The translations under genes were made by a program, and so were the position numbers. Below the pieces are notes generated by a model. The model did not search any database. It had not been told where the DNA came from and worked only from the letters and a program-made list of their open reading frames with translations. A DNA stretch of 64,000 nucleotides from Colias croceus (taxonomy: Eukaryota > Arthropoda > Insecta > Lepidoptera > Pieridae): NCBI RefSeq assembly GCF_905220415.1, contig NC_059554.1, forward strand, positions 5,357,001 through 5,421,000, in the 5' to 3' direction. Of this stretch, positions 49,845-63,640 are shown piece by piece; the stretch's first letter is position 1; every line of letters starts with the position of its first letter.

Positions 49845-49990
49845 ATTGGAACTGCCGTAGGTTTGATGTATCGGTGGCCTTTGTTAGACTGCTTATTGCT
49901 GTTCGGCATCCAGTTAACTCGTCACGTTGCATTTATTATCCATTTCTCTTTTAAATTAGGCTCTTTCGAAAATCTATAAATAAATGGGAC
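49845..49990 (-). pseudogene. THAP-like domain fragment
   Basis: After an acceptor (TTATTTATAG) the minus strand reads SKEPNLKEKWIINAT, an in-frame TGA, then RVNWMPNSNKQ and YIKPTAVPIF. The spacing of the W, the W-x-P and the final AVP is that of a THAP zinc-binding domain, as found in P-element-type transposases and host THAP proteins. The stop and the missing cysteine-histidine part show it is broken. Confidence 0.5.
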
Positions 49991-50281
49991 AAATGAAAGC
50001 TAAGGAAAAATAGAATAAAATTTAATATTTATAATGTTTGTCTTTTCTAAAGTATCGATACTGTCGATATGCGCCACATGCATCACTAATCCGACATTCG
50101 TTTGTTTATTGCAATAATATTCCAGAAAGTCTTGTTTGCTGTTCAATCTATATTAGTACTTATTTCTTATGGCTTAAGGTTCATTTTGACTTAATATTTT
50201 TATAAATTTTTGACAAATTACGACAAGCGAAGTTGTAACATAAAACATATTTAAAATAAATTAAAATAAGACTTACCGATG

Positions 50282-50334
50282 GTATGAAATGCCTCGATTG
50301 CTGATATTATTTCGTCTGCTATCATTTTTCCACT
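50282..50334 (-). other. Short start exon inside the 1.5-kb element
   Basis: On the minus strand an ATG opens MIADEIISAIEAFHTIG and ends at a strong donor (GTAAGT). An E-box-containing, promoter-like stretch (GGCCCACGTGTCAC) lies upstream near 50460. It could be the first exon of the element's former gene or a captured host exon. Confidence 0.4.
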
Positions 50335-52409
50335 CTAATACCGAACAACACGCTCTAAATAATGAATAAATATGGAAATAAGGTTTGACAGCTGACAACC
50401 GACTCGAATATTTTTCTGCGCACAACTGAGAGCGAGTTAGGTGATCTTACCTTACTAGTGACACGTGGGCCACGCCCACATCGCACTTCTATTATGTTCT
50501 TACTGTTCTGTGGTTATTATACTGATAATTTTTTGAAAATTTTCTCTGGTCGTTGACGTCAAACTGACAGGTTGAATTCAATTGTGAAATTATATTGGCC
50601 GACATTTGGGACGGAAAAATAATCTCCCGAATACCACAAGGTTCCCTGCAAACAAATAAAGTCGTCAAGTTTTTCAGGAAAAATCACTCGCGCTTCGCGC
50701 TCGTGATTTTTTAACCTTGGCTAAAAACTTGACTCCTTCATTTGTTTGCAACGAACCTATCGGAAAATACCCGATAATTTTGAAGCTCTTGTGGTATTAT
50801 AAGTGATAATTCAACTCTTCAAATAAATATCTATTACTTAGTTGTAATAGATATTTTATACAATTTAAAATTTTAAACATGTAGGTAACATAAAGTTCCT
50901 CTTTAATATCATGTAATTAAATTTATCAGTTTCTGTTGTTTCATTATTCAAATCTTTAACATTATAAACAGTAATATTGTTTAAGTTTTGTCTAAGTTTG
51001 TTAAAATTACACAGAGATTATTACGTTATTGACAGAAATATTCTATTCATTACTTTGCTTGTCTACGATACTAATTAACAATTAATATCACATTGTATAA
51101 GAACAGAAATACAAGCAGCAAATAAACAACAATTTATCACATAATACGTACATTTTTTCACAGCTAATATTCAACAAGCGTCCTAAAATATTTCAGCGTC
51201 AAATAGCACTTTGAATATTTTATGACGCAACATCCAAGTTGCATAGGAATTCAGAAACATCAGTTAGGGAAACTAAATAAAACACGGACATGCCGGTGGG
51301 ATATTTCGCACAGTAATGAAATATTTTATTGCACGGCATAACAAAGGCCAACAGGAATTTCAACTAAGACCTTTACACAACAATGTACTCAGATTTTTAC
51401 TAATCCACAAATATACCGTCGCTTTTATGTTTTCTGCATATGTGACTCGGTTTGTAACTTTGTATTGTCGTAAATTTAAAATTTTGTAGCGACATTCAAA
51501 CTTCATAACGTGAGAATATCGCGATGGTAGCATAAAGTGTTTGGAGATTTCGCGCTGTTTTGTGGTATTTTGCATCTTTTGTTAGAGAATAAAAGTAGAA
51601 TGTATGTAATTGTGTTCTAAGGAAGTATACCATTGTAGGTGCTGATATATTCTCTAAAATGTTCGTATGCACGGAGCTGTATGCAACTTTGACGAAATGA
51701 TTAAGGTGATGTTATATTTACGGAAAAAGTATCTTGTACGCTATAATGTTATAACATAGGTAATATTATCTTCTAAACTGCAAAAAATTAATTAAAGAAT
51801 AGATACGTTTTAGTAAAATTTATACGGACAGTTGCTACTCGATACCAACTGGCAAAAATCACGGTTAGTTTGTTTGAAAAATAGTTCCTCTACTTTTTAG
51901 CCAAAAAAAGGAACCACATGTAGATTTGTCTATTGAAATCATTGAGATAATATTAATATGGAGCAGACACCACGAACAAAATCTGTGCGCCAAGCGCGGC
52001 GGCGCGGGGCGCGCGAATGACGGCTAGACAGTCATAGATTATGCGATGTCACCGACTCACCGCTATAGAGGCGACACTTTGTTTCATTCTGTCTATTTTA
52101 TTGGGTGCCACTCCTTACATGCACGTTGACTTGAAATTTTCTTTGTACTTACTTAATATTTATTTTAGGTATAAACTGACTTTACTACGCGGGGCTAACA
52201 ATATCTGGCATATAATATAGGATGATTTAAATAGTGACGTCATATGGAATAATTTAATTTTTTTCGTGTTTTAGGTTCAGTCAGGGCTATGGGAAGTTTT
52301 ATTCCTTACAAATTGAGCCTTTTTTAGAAAAAAAAATAATTTTTCCCTTTCTTCACGGCCCAGACATGGAAACCTTGAATAGAAAAAATATTAATTACTT
52401 ATCTCTGAA

Positions 52410-53484
52410 CTAGCGGTCCGCCCCGGCTTCGCCCGTGGCACATATTTCGCAATAAAAAGTAGCCTATGTTCTTTCTCAGGGTCTTAAGATTGTCTGTGAA
52501 AAAGGAGAATGCCCATGAAAGTATGGACCACAGTACAGTGTTGCGTCAATGCCAGAGTGGTTTTGGAGGGTTCTTCGAAATTCAAAAGATTTTTACCAAT
52601 TGATTTTTTTTGTGATAAAAACAGGGGTTTTCAAGATATTGAGAAAAATGTGAAATAACCTCAAAACTTAAATAACCCCGATTTAGTTAGGTTTATGTGT
52701 GATTTAGGTAACATTTTATCGTCCAAAGGTTATTTTTTCGATTAACATATTTAATCTATGCGTAGAGCTTATGCTTTCAGACAAAGTCTATCTGTTCATC
52801 GGCTAGTGTAGGTAGGCACCAGAAATCTTCCGGGACGGATTTCAAGAAAACCTAAATATATACTTAAAAAATTCCAATTGAGTTTTTATTCGGTTTACAT
52901 GTTGTTGTTGTTGTTGTTGTTTGAATCATTTTTTCACTACATATTCGAAGAAAGAAACAAATAAGAAATAACTGGTTACCTACCAAGCTATGTCATAATA
53001 ATATTTTTTTTTATATATACATATTTATATTATTTTACTTCACTATCTTTGTTAAAACAACCTACAGTGTATAAACAATACCTTAAAGAGTGATTTTATG
53101 TTAATTGATTTTTTTTGTAATTCAATGAAAACAATAATCGATATTAATACATTTAGCTATTTACCATAGTAAATGTAATAAGTTACCGCTTGGTTACCGT
53201 GGTAACCGGTAATGGACACTAAATCTATAATAACGGATCTAAACAATTACATGTCTTATTAGATTTTACAAAACATTCCCTGTTCAAAATATATTTTCCG
53301 ATGGTAAGAAGGCCTCTAAATTGCCGAGATTTTTTTTAATAGTATTGTTGTCTTGATGCATGAGAAAAACCAGTACCAAAAATGGGCATTCTCCTTTCAT
53401 CAAAATCGGTCCAGTAGTTTATGAGCCTATTAATTACAATCAAACAAACAAACAAAGTTTTCCTCTTTATTATATTAGTGCAGA
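52410..53484 (-). mobile_element. Helitron-like copy split by a later insertion
   Basis: 52410-52498 matches one half of the 20757-20942 family (GCGGTCCGCCCCGGCTTCGC, CTTTCTCAGGGTCTTAAGAT), and 53397-53484 matches the other half (TCATCAAAATCGGTCCAGTA). The two halves would be contiguous in an intact copy. Confidence 0.75.
52500..53398. mobile_element. 0.9-kb DNA element inside a Helitron copy
   Basis: Starts AAAGGAGAATGCCCAT and ends ATGGGCATTCTCCTTT, a 16-bp perfect inverted pair. No coding capacity was seen. The palindromic stretch GGTTACCGTGGTAACC lies inside at about 53192. Confidence 0.7.
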
Positions 53485-55461
53485 TAAATAAATAATAATT
53501 ATACGTTCAAGTCAGTAGCTTATACAATATCAAATAAAAACTTGATTAAAATCAATTAACAAATAAAAATTGGTGATTGAGTAATTGATTTTCATATTTC
53601 ATGATTTCACCTTTTTTCAATTAACAACCAGTCTATGCTTTTCTAAATATGTAAAATTATTATTTTATACTATAAAAATATACGCCAGCAAATATTACTA
53701 ACAACACTTATTTCATGCCCAATGTCATATCTTAAATTTTTAATCTATGACAAAATGTCGCCCGCCAAAAATTTTGCTCTAACTAAGTTTTAAAAATTAT
53801 TATCTAGTTACTTACTGATGAAAAGTTATTCCTTTGCACTTTTCCGTATTCTTTGTATTATTTGTGCAATATCGTAACACACACGTAGGCATATTTGATG
53901 CGTTTCACGTTAAAACAAATAAAAAATGAGCGTGACGTTCGCGCCAATGAGCGAGCAAGCGACTGAGTGCAGTTACGCCACATGACGTATGTTGAGTGGA
54001 ACATAAGTGATGTAGGCGGTATCGTCTCCATATTAAATATTATCTCAATGATTGAAATATAAAGTTTTGTTTTAGGAATATAATAACTTCGCGTCATGCC
54101 ATTAATGTGACGACAACTTCTTCTGCTGCTTCTTTACCTTATAATTTTTATTAATTGAATTATTTGTATTCCTACAAAGCCAAAGAAAATAAAAGTATAA
54201 GAAAGGAAAGATTATTCACGTGTACCTGCACTTGGCGAGCGTATAATTGTCAAACCACACACCGGCTTGTATCACCAATTAAACAATATTATGGCTGTTG
54301 GTGGGAATTTAGACATGCTACACGTAATTAATTCATCGTCAAGCTTGCCTAAGTACTCATTACATTCACTCAATCAATCAAACACAGCAATGATATCGCA
54401 TGAGCTAGCAATGATTTAATTTAAGCGTAACACTAGGGAGATATCTACAAATAGGGTGCGGTCTGCGGTCGGCGATCGGCACCCCGCTTAGCCACTACCG
54501 TTTAATGTGGGAATAATAGAATTGAATTCTATATGAATACCTAGTTATACATTGTGGTAAACATCCGTGTGGTTAGCGTTGGATATATTTTAATTGCTCA
54601 AATATTACATTGTTATCAACACAAACTTTTCATGCCAATAAATTTACAATGTTTTGGGTAATGATCTATAAACACATTCTGCAAAACATTTTGTTCGTAA
54701 ATTATAAAATATATGATATAACAAGTACGTTAAGTATTTATTATTTTTGTTGAAATGTTCCATTTCTTTTTGAACATTGCAAAAGTTGTGTATATAAATC
54801 AAGGTTTACCATAGAAACGAGTGAGTAACGTAAGTACTTCACAGAGGATGTAATATCGTGCTTAAGGTGCACAGATGCAGGGTAAAGCTTATCTCACACC
54901 GTACACTCATCGAGTTTGATAGCATCCATTCTTTGCAAATATAGCGCGGCTGATATTAGTAGTTTTCTGATAGGTTATTCAATAAATGATTGTATGTTCT
55001 TTATAAAAGACAATTTAAGTTTAAAGCAACCACTGATATATGATTTGGAAGTGAACATTAAAGCAAAGTTGGTCATTCCGTCGAATAATATAAACTTTTT
55101 TTTTCTCTTTTACGTCACACACACATTCTGGTTTCATATAATTCGCTCATTAACTATTGCTCAGTAGTTTTCACATTTAGGTAAAGAGCCGATTCGCAGT
55201 ATTCGTAGCCATATCGCGAATTCGCACTTGCATTCGCAGCGAGCAATCGCCTTGTGATGCACGCTTAACAGAGCGGTAAGTAAATAGCGGCAAGCAATGA
55301 ATCACAGTAACAGTTTTCCGATAAGGAGTGGGCTCTTGGCCTCTCCACCGATATAGTTGAACCCTGTTTTATTGTACTACTATTTTCACTATATCGCTAG
55401 CGAACGCAACTCGGGCGGAAAGTGAGATAAAGTCGCGACCTCCGTGTAATATACAACCCTG

Positions 55462-55469
55462 TATAAAAG
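55462..55469 (+). promoter_or_regulatory. TATA-like site in the gene-poor interval
   Basis: TATAAAAG in a locally GC-richer stretch (about 55180-55500). No initiator or downstream exon was recognised, so promoter function is only a possibility. Confidence 0.2.
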
Positions 55470-58400
55470 CGGTATTTGGCTACAGAACCCTGAATTACTG
55501 GAAAGAAATACGAGGTATCGCTTCGTTATACTTGATTACTGTTTATCATCATCGAATAATTAAAATGTATTGTAATGTATTACTTACGTTATATTGTATA
55601 CCTAGTAAATTTCGTAAATATACTCAGGCTCTTAACATTTGATGTTTATAAATTCATGTTAAGATGTTGAATATATCTGCTATTTTTATCATAACTTAAT
55701 ACATATATCTACCAAACAAAAATCATGATAAAATATTATTGATAAAATAAACAGCCTATAATACTGTATATTTTGTAGATATCATTTCTATGTCAATGAT
55801 TTCAATTGAAATTGTGGCAAACGTTAAGTTCCAAAATATCACAAGATTCACTTAACATTTCCTTATTTTATTCGAAATAAAACCCGAATATTTATGTTTA
55901 GTTAAGCTTGTTAGCTCGACACAAAACATAATAAGGGGCGCCGAAATAAAAGGTCTAAGGATTAAGGTCGAAACTAGAATATTCCCTCACATTTCAAGGT
56001 AAAATGCCATCATCCACGCGTATCTGAATAAGTTAACCGTCAAAAGAGTCACAGGGGCATTGGTAAATTTTATTTGCATTGGGCTTCTTTCATCCGTTTT
56101 TTGAGATCATACCAGCTGGAAATTGAGGAGGGTTGATGTTCTAACAAGGGTCAGTGTATAGACATGCCTCCTTATTTGTAAAACAGTGCTTGGTTTACGA
56201 AACGTGACTATCTAGATGGTTCCCGATTACTGTTGAAGTTTATTCATTGTGCTGGTGTTCCTAGATAATATCTCTTTTCTGAAGGATATGAGTTTTGTTG
56301 GCAGAGTTGCTTGTATATTAGTTAGTAGCTATGTGTTCAGGCTTCTTTTAGGATTCTGCATAAAAATAGCATATGAACAGATACACATATATACCGATAT
56401 ATAGTACCTAACAATTTTTATCCCCGATTATAGTATTCAAGATAAATATTGCATTTTTCTCGTTTAAAGTTAAAAGAAATTTCTTTCCTTTAAAATATAC
56501 TCTTTTATTGTGTTCATTACAGTATTCCCTGCATAAGTATGCCAACTCAAAATATAAACATTCTAAGAAATACGTAGGTTGGAGTTTGAGCGCATCTCTT
56601 GCACTTTACAGGTTCTAGTATAAATGCTAAAGAAATACATTTATATAAAAAGAAAATTTCTTGAAAGAATATTCAACCCACAGTTACAATTAGGAAAAAA
56701 TAGCCACAGGAAGAAATTCTTAAAAGTGGATATGTTTTGTGTGTGTGAGGTTTCACAAGTTTAGTCAGGTTCTTATTGCATACTACTTTCTTACTTATTT
56801 TCATTATATGAATGCGCTCCTAATGTAAAACTGGCAGTTGGAAGTCAGTTTATTTCATCTCATTTTAACAAATAGAATAAAAAGGTTAACTATGGCACTA
56901 TCTAGACTCCTATCTCCAGAAACAAGAATCATTTCATACGATCGCTTTGTTGCGACGTTAAAGAATGACAAACAAACACACTTTCTCATTTAAAATATTA
57001 ATAAGTATGTAATTTCTATTGTTAATCCTCTAAACAAAAATGATACGCCATCTACGGAACCCCAAGATCTACTCATCAGAATAAACATAAACAAAAATTT
57101 GTGAACCAAAACATATTTTGTTTTAACTTTTCTCTGGAGACAGGCGAGTTCAAACAAAAAGCTATATGCGAGGGTCAAACCTAAAGCTCATTCTTTTTTG
57201 TTTTGTTTCATTCCCAGTGCGATTCCCAATTAGTAAATATAAAGTTACGTTAACATTCTGTTTTACATTTTTGCAATTTGTTAAATAAATGACATTGAAC
57301 TTTTTGGACTAGGACTGATTTTGTGCAAAGCTTTATGTCAATCATTATCTGATGATCATTAATGGATGCCACCTATTCGAACATTTATATTATTGTCAAT
57401 GTGCCTAAACTCTTAAAGACTAAATAATTAAAGCAACATCAACAAATCTTTATTCATTTAAATTGAGGTACAAAAGAAAAATCTCTTATCATTTGTAAAA
57501 TGTAGGTATACATGATGGATAAACGTAATTCTTCTACGCAAAATTAAAAAAATGTAAACCTCCAATTTACAAGGAAGACCTGTATTTTTTCCCAAACCAC
57601 TTAAATCCGACGTGCATAATCTTCTACATGCAAACTTTGTTTGTGAACTAAGCTTCTATGTAAACAATTCAGAAAGCTGTCATAGCAGCGCTCTATAAAA
57701 TTCAATTTTAAACGCCGCCTTGTGCAATGCATCTTACGTAGACTCAAGTACTGCATCTCAGATGAACCTCGTGTGGAGGTTGCACTTTATTTTACGGCAA
57801 TTTATTTCGTAGTTCCACGGCTGCATCTTGCGGCATTGCATTAGGTAAATACGTCTGCCTAATCCCCAACAACATGTAAGACATTTGCTTACCAGATTCA
57901 ATGCTGAAACCGGATTTAGGAGTCAACACATGAACGGTTCTGCCAAGGTATTTTTAGAGCTTTCCATCTCGTTATGCATTTCAATTGAATTTCAGGTTTG
58001 ATGGTGATTTATTTTAGCTTTAATGTTGTTTTTGTTTGATAAGTGGCTTTAAGTTACAGTTTTTTAATTGATGGATTTATTGAAAAGTAAAGATATGAAA
58101 AATATTTTCAAATTGCATTGCTGACGGTCGGAATGTTGAATCAGGATAGTATATCTATACATAGTACGATTTAAACACGCTACGAGGTAAGATTTCGGGT
58201 CATCTCAATTAATTATTATCAACTGAAAAATTATAAATATATTGTATCATGCAAGTGTCGGTGAAATACCGTGACCCATTTTTTATCATAAGCATGTACA
58301 TTATAGGGTATGTTTTATAACATCAAATGTATATGATTAACTTTATAACAAAATTAATTGAGAAAATAAATACGTATCTACGTAATAAGTTTGAATTGCG

Positions 58401-60570
58401 TATTTGTATTTTTATATGCCCACCCCAATGTTCCAAATGTGATTACAGTATTCATATTAATTATTAGGCTAAAAGAAGATCTCTAATTAAGTTCAGAAAT
58501 AGGACTATTTGATATACAGCTATATCACTGAGGCCATTTACACATTAGCTGTAAGGAATCTATGTATGTAAAAAATAAAAATAAAATTAAAATTACCTTC
58601 ACTGGAGAAAAAACAGCATTCTTCCATTACTTGAATAACGTCAAAACGCTAATAAATCTCATCTCTAAGCTTAGATGAAATTTATTAAAACGCAACTTCT
58701 ATCCAATCAATGGGAAAATTACGTGTTATGATTCTAAACCGATAGAGATGTCGTATTCAAAGGGATATAGTAAATGGATACACAAACATACAGGCTTAGG
58801 GCGGATTGTGTATTCTTGAGGAAGATTGCGCGGTGCATTTTATGTGACGTCACAGTGCAATGTAAGTGGCTCCTTGTCTGAGAGCACAAATCCTCGCTCT
58901 GTGGTGTTATATTGGGTAATACTTGGAAGGAGATTGGACGTTTTCGTACTGATTGAATTTGATTTTGTGATGTTTATTTGCCGCAGAATGTAATGCGTAA
59001 ATATATGCTGTGATCAATGAAGGTTTATGAGGAGGTCGCAAAAAGTATAAACGAATTATTGAGTTGAACTTATGGTGGAAAGAAGAGAAGATGTTTTGGT
59101 TTTTTTGGAATATCATTTTCATAAATTAGGTCGTACCTTTTACAAATCTAAATTTTTATATAACAGTTGCAGTTACTGTAATTATCCATTTCTTATAAAA
59201 ATATCTATTATCTTATAAAAAGCTATTTTATAATTTTTAGTTACCTACATTACCTTAACTTTTAAAAAATCACAGCACATTTGAAACAGCTTAAATAACG
59301 TCTTACTTTGCTTACTGTTTTGTAGTGTTTGTTTGAATGTAATATGATTACAAGCTCGTACGACTCAGAGCGCCACTTTGCGGTCGCCAGTCGATCTTTA
59401 TTTGAGGGGAGGGACGTAGCCTAAGTAAATTTACACACTGATCCGTTATATGCAGTTTCTAAAGAGGCTTATAGTCTATAGACAATACGGTCCTGAGCTT
59501 CATATTACAGGGAGTTATGCTCATACTGTTCTAGTCTTAAACTTTAAGTGATAAGAGCCATTTTACTATAACGGATTCTTGATAATAATTTGCCAATCGT
59601 CTAGGGTCTAGACTCTGACGTCGTCATGAAATACTGCATTCAAGCAGTTCATGTAATGCAATTAGAATTTAAAAACTAGGGTTAATTATATAGTTCTTTT
59701 ATACCTCATTGTTTTGTCCCTATTCTTAAAATTCAAATGTGTTAATTGAAATAAATAAAATAATTGCAAAAATCTTCTAGTAATTTTTTGGATCCTACAA
59801 TATTTATGCATTTTTTTAGAATAAGGTAGAGCTACGTTAATTTGAGCATGATATAGATGAAACAAATAGAAGGTAAAAAATAATCAAGTGATAAAATCTC
59901 ACAGAAATCAAACAATTCTTATAAAAATATCATATTTTATATCTGCACTCGTAAAATTGATGCACACGTTTGCATTTCCTTTACGAACATCTTGAGTTTA
60001 TTCGTTCCTCAGTTTTATGATGTAGTGTCCTCTGTAAAAACGTAAATGGCATTAGTGCAAGAACATTCCACAGTTTATGGTCTTTGTTAGTACACAGTGT
60101 AGTTTGTTTAGGCGTCGTACAATATGTTCGAGAGTCAAGTATATGTGGGGAAGTTGTCCATTACCCGGGAGCAACATAAAGACGGGACATAAACATTATG
60201 TCGTCATTTTAACGATCTTTTAACAAGCCCCTGTTTATTTTTGTATTGTACGTGAAGCAGTATAGTGTATAAATGATGGTTTGTACACAAGAGACTAGTT
60301 AAAGGTGTGAATACAACTCTAATGGACGTGTAGCACATTATCATTCTGTGTTGAGTATGTTTAATTATGGCGTAGACACACATTTTTCTGAGTGTCGTCT
60401 CATTTAGTAACTTTTGTATCAACTTTATTCTTGCAATAATAAATATCTTGCGGGAAACTTAATGAACATGGCTTTAATTTAATTATTCACTTATTTGGGC
60501 CGCATTTCTATAACAACATATCATTTCAAGTAATTGTTACAACAACATATCATTTCAATTCTTCGTATAA

Positions 60571-60840
60571 TCCAGTCTGTAGGTATTTATGCTCTACAAA
60601 AGGTGGCGTAGAAAATGTATTGAAACAATATTGTTTAGGTATGAAAGGTTAATAAAAATCCAAGTTTTCGACCTTGACGGACCCAGGCGCTAGCCGCCAT
60701 CTTGAATTAAAGGTGCTAAAACTTGGAATTGGAAAACTTGGATTTTTATTAACCTTTCATACCTAAACAATATTGTTTCAAAACATTTTCTACGCCACCT
60801 TTTGTAGAGCAGAGGCTTTTACATTTCCCCACAGACTGGA
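60571..60840. repeat. 270-bp hairpin MITE
   Basis: Arms start TCCAGTCTGT and end ACAGACTGGA. They include CTCTACAAAAGGTGGCGTAG and TTAATAAAAATCCAAGTTTT with their complements. The right arm has about 15 extra bases near its end. The loop is about 60 bp. Confidence 0.85.
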
Positions 60841-63399
60841 CTAGTAGCAAAAAAACTGTTATGAAGATATTTAGTGGTGATTAAATGCTCCAATAAGAGT
60901 GGCTGAAGCCTGCGCCTGTTTACGACAAGATTTAATAATGATAAACTACTCTATAGGGACGAGCAGCCCTATGGCTTTTTTTCCTTTCATTCGAGTCTTA
61001 TTATATTCATCTGCAGTATCAGTGGGATTGGTTTGGAAGTAATGCGGCGAAATTAATTAATTAATAAATGAATATATTTTGTAATTATTGAGCATATTGA
61101 ACTAAATTATTTTGTCGTAAATATAAAAGAAGCCGACTGAGTCTGAGCATGGCCTTATACAGTAAAATTATTATTATCTTTCTGTATCATTATTTCCTAG
61201 AAGAGATCTGAAGTTTGATACCACAGTATACATAGTAAACATACAACTTATTACATATACACAGTGTACACACTCCTTATTATATAAAACTGTAACTGTG
61301 TACTTACCAAGGAATAGGAAATTATCTACCAGTTATTTTTATGAAGCTTATCACTGTGATTCGGAGAACCGGCCCCATATCCTTGATCCCTTTTTCTTAT
61401 CCTACAATCCCATCACGATTCCGAATTTCATTTGAGGTTGGTAGTCGATAATGGTGCTAGTTTGACGCTTTCCATACTAAAGACCATCTGCCTTTCTATG
61501 AAAACATAAATAAAACACAGAAATGAGGCGTATTAAAAGCAAAATTTTAATCTTTGTTTTGTACTTGCTTAATCCTCAGCGTAGGAAATAATGTACCGTA
61601 GTCGGAGTTTCATTGGCGGTTGACCCAAATAACTGCTTTGTGCAACTGCATTTAAATAACATACTTGGCCAGTACGATGCTTTTTAGGGCCAGTATGTGG
61701 CTTTTAAAACTTAAATGATTTGAAATTATTGCCAACTTACGTACAACCTGTTGTAAAAGTGAACAGCTACTGCCATTTATATTTGTGTTAACGATTAGTC
61801 ACTGTAGTTGTGACGATATCAAAGTAATTTAATCAAATTTAATAATAAAATAGATCGGGCTCATCTCTAAGAAGCGACTCAACAAGTTATTATTAATAAG
61901 AAGGCAGTTCATTAAAGCGGCGTGCCGCTGTCCTGTGTCATGATTTATGAAGCATTTAACTTTTATGGTAGTGCTAAGTGGCGCTGCTGTTTCCATAGTA
62001 TACCCTCTAATGTAAGCTGAAAATTTAAACAAATTGGTTAAGATAACAATTTTATGGAGATTTTTCTTAATAACGCTTCGTGCTTTTAATTGGTTAACGA
62101 TTGTTCGATCGTGATTAATAATTAACTAAAACATAAAAGATAACTGGCGGAACTAGAAAACTTCGTACCGCTTCATGAATATTACAATATATATTTTTTT
62201 GAGACTTCTTCAATGTTTACATAGCAAATGTTAGTTATTGCTAGACAAATCAAACAAATGAAAGGTTAGACAAACAGCCCAATAAAAATAAACATATTTG
62301 TTGAATAAATTTAGATATAACATATAGGTAACCTATCCTAGAAAATAATTTCAATTCTGTTCCTTTCTGTTTAGCTAAATATATAAAATACTAAATCTAT
62401 ATAAACTAAATAGTAAATATTTGATTTAAAATATGGGAATGTTTAGAACTGCATAGTAAAAATATTGCATCAACTACTCCTGTACTCTTAATCAGGGTCA
62501 TTCTGGAACGTGAACGGAATCACAAAGCTTTGAGCTGTTTCCTTAACTTTGGCTGGTCGAGATGTTCTTTGGAGCTGTCCTCATTCGAAATGTTAGCCAA
62601 AGCATATAATTGAAATGCCTTGTGACCACTGAAGCACGTGATTTGTGTCCTTATTAACTGTTGTTGTAAAGGTCCCCGCTAAAACGTATAGGTTATATTA
62701 TGGCAAACGCTGTAGAAATACGTTTTTGAAATAAAGATGTTAATAGACTTTTATAAATAGAAAAATAAATGAGTAGGTGAAACATCAAATGAGAAATATT
62801 GTGCAAATATATCTGTAATTTCTTACACGTGTTTTACGCCGAAAAATTTCGTTGAATCAATTAGTTGCCAAATGGAAATCTTCGATTCTTTCGGAACAAA
62901 TTGAATAAGTACTTTCTTACCGGATGATAATATTATCAGCTTTTGTTGCGTATGTAAACATAAAGTAATTATTTTAAGAGGATTAATTCGTATTGAGGAA
63001 AAATTTGCACGTGTACTTTTGTCGACAGATCTTTTGAAATTTCATTGAATAGACGTTGCTCGTACGTAGGTGTTATCTTAATCTAGGCGTCAAGAGCCAA
63101 GACGCTTGACTGCGCGACTATTGTGCTGTCTTCCACCTGACATGCGGCATGCTGAAGGTACTGTTTGTACCTGTTTATAATCTGAACAGACTATTTCAAT
63201 GATTATTCATATGTAAGTATTATGTAGTTCTCATGTAAGATTTTTTACTGTCGATCTAGTAGTTTTTGAGTTAAATCGTTATAAAAACAAACTGTCTTCT
63301 TTATGATATTAGTAGATAAAGACGATAATTCCGACACTTTACAATCCGACTTTAATTCGTTCCAGTTAATGCTCTACTTTATTTCTCTCTACATTGGTA

Positions 63400-63640
63400 T
63401 TTTTAACCGTCTTCAGACTTCAAAAAAAGGAGGAGGTTATCAATTCGGCCGGTATGTTTTTTTTTATGTATGTACACCGATTACTCCGAGGTTTCTGAAC
63501 CGATTTACGTGATTTTTTTTGTTCGATGCGGGATGGTGTCGAATTGGTCCCATAAAAATTTTATTCGGATAGGCCCAGTAGTTTTTATTTTATGGGCATT
63601 TTTGCAAGTGCAAGTTTGTAGACGGTTGTTTTTAACGCAG
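63400..63640 (+). repeat. Dispersed lepidopteran repeat
   Basis: Contains CTTCAAAAAAAGGAGGAGGT and TATGTACACCGATTACTCCG, a wording frequent in lepidopteran genomes and likely a retroelement 3' end. The 79-codon frame at 63470-63709 is part of this repeat. Confidence 0.5.

Larger units (their letters stand above)
49126..50624. mobile_element. 1.5-kb DNA element with inverted ends and coding remnants
   Basis: Left end GATTATTTTTCCGACCCAAA is matched, inverted, by the sequence ending at 50624. A second, longer inverted pair is inside: GTTATTATCACAGAACAGTA (from 49197) and its complement ending at 50520, together with AGAACATAATAGAAGTGC. The interior carries a short start exon and a THAP-like fragment on the minus strand. 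No target duplication is clear. Confidence 0.65.

Noticed and set aside
56990..57178. 62-codon minus-strand frame
   Set aside because: No splice sites, family match or start context; the region looks repetitive.
58840..58855. TGACGTCA (CRE-type) site as a promoter
   Set aside because: A single 8-bp match with no nearby exon or initiator is expected by chance; a similar site is at 22387.
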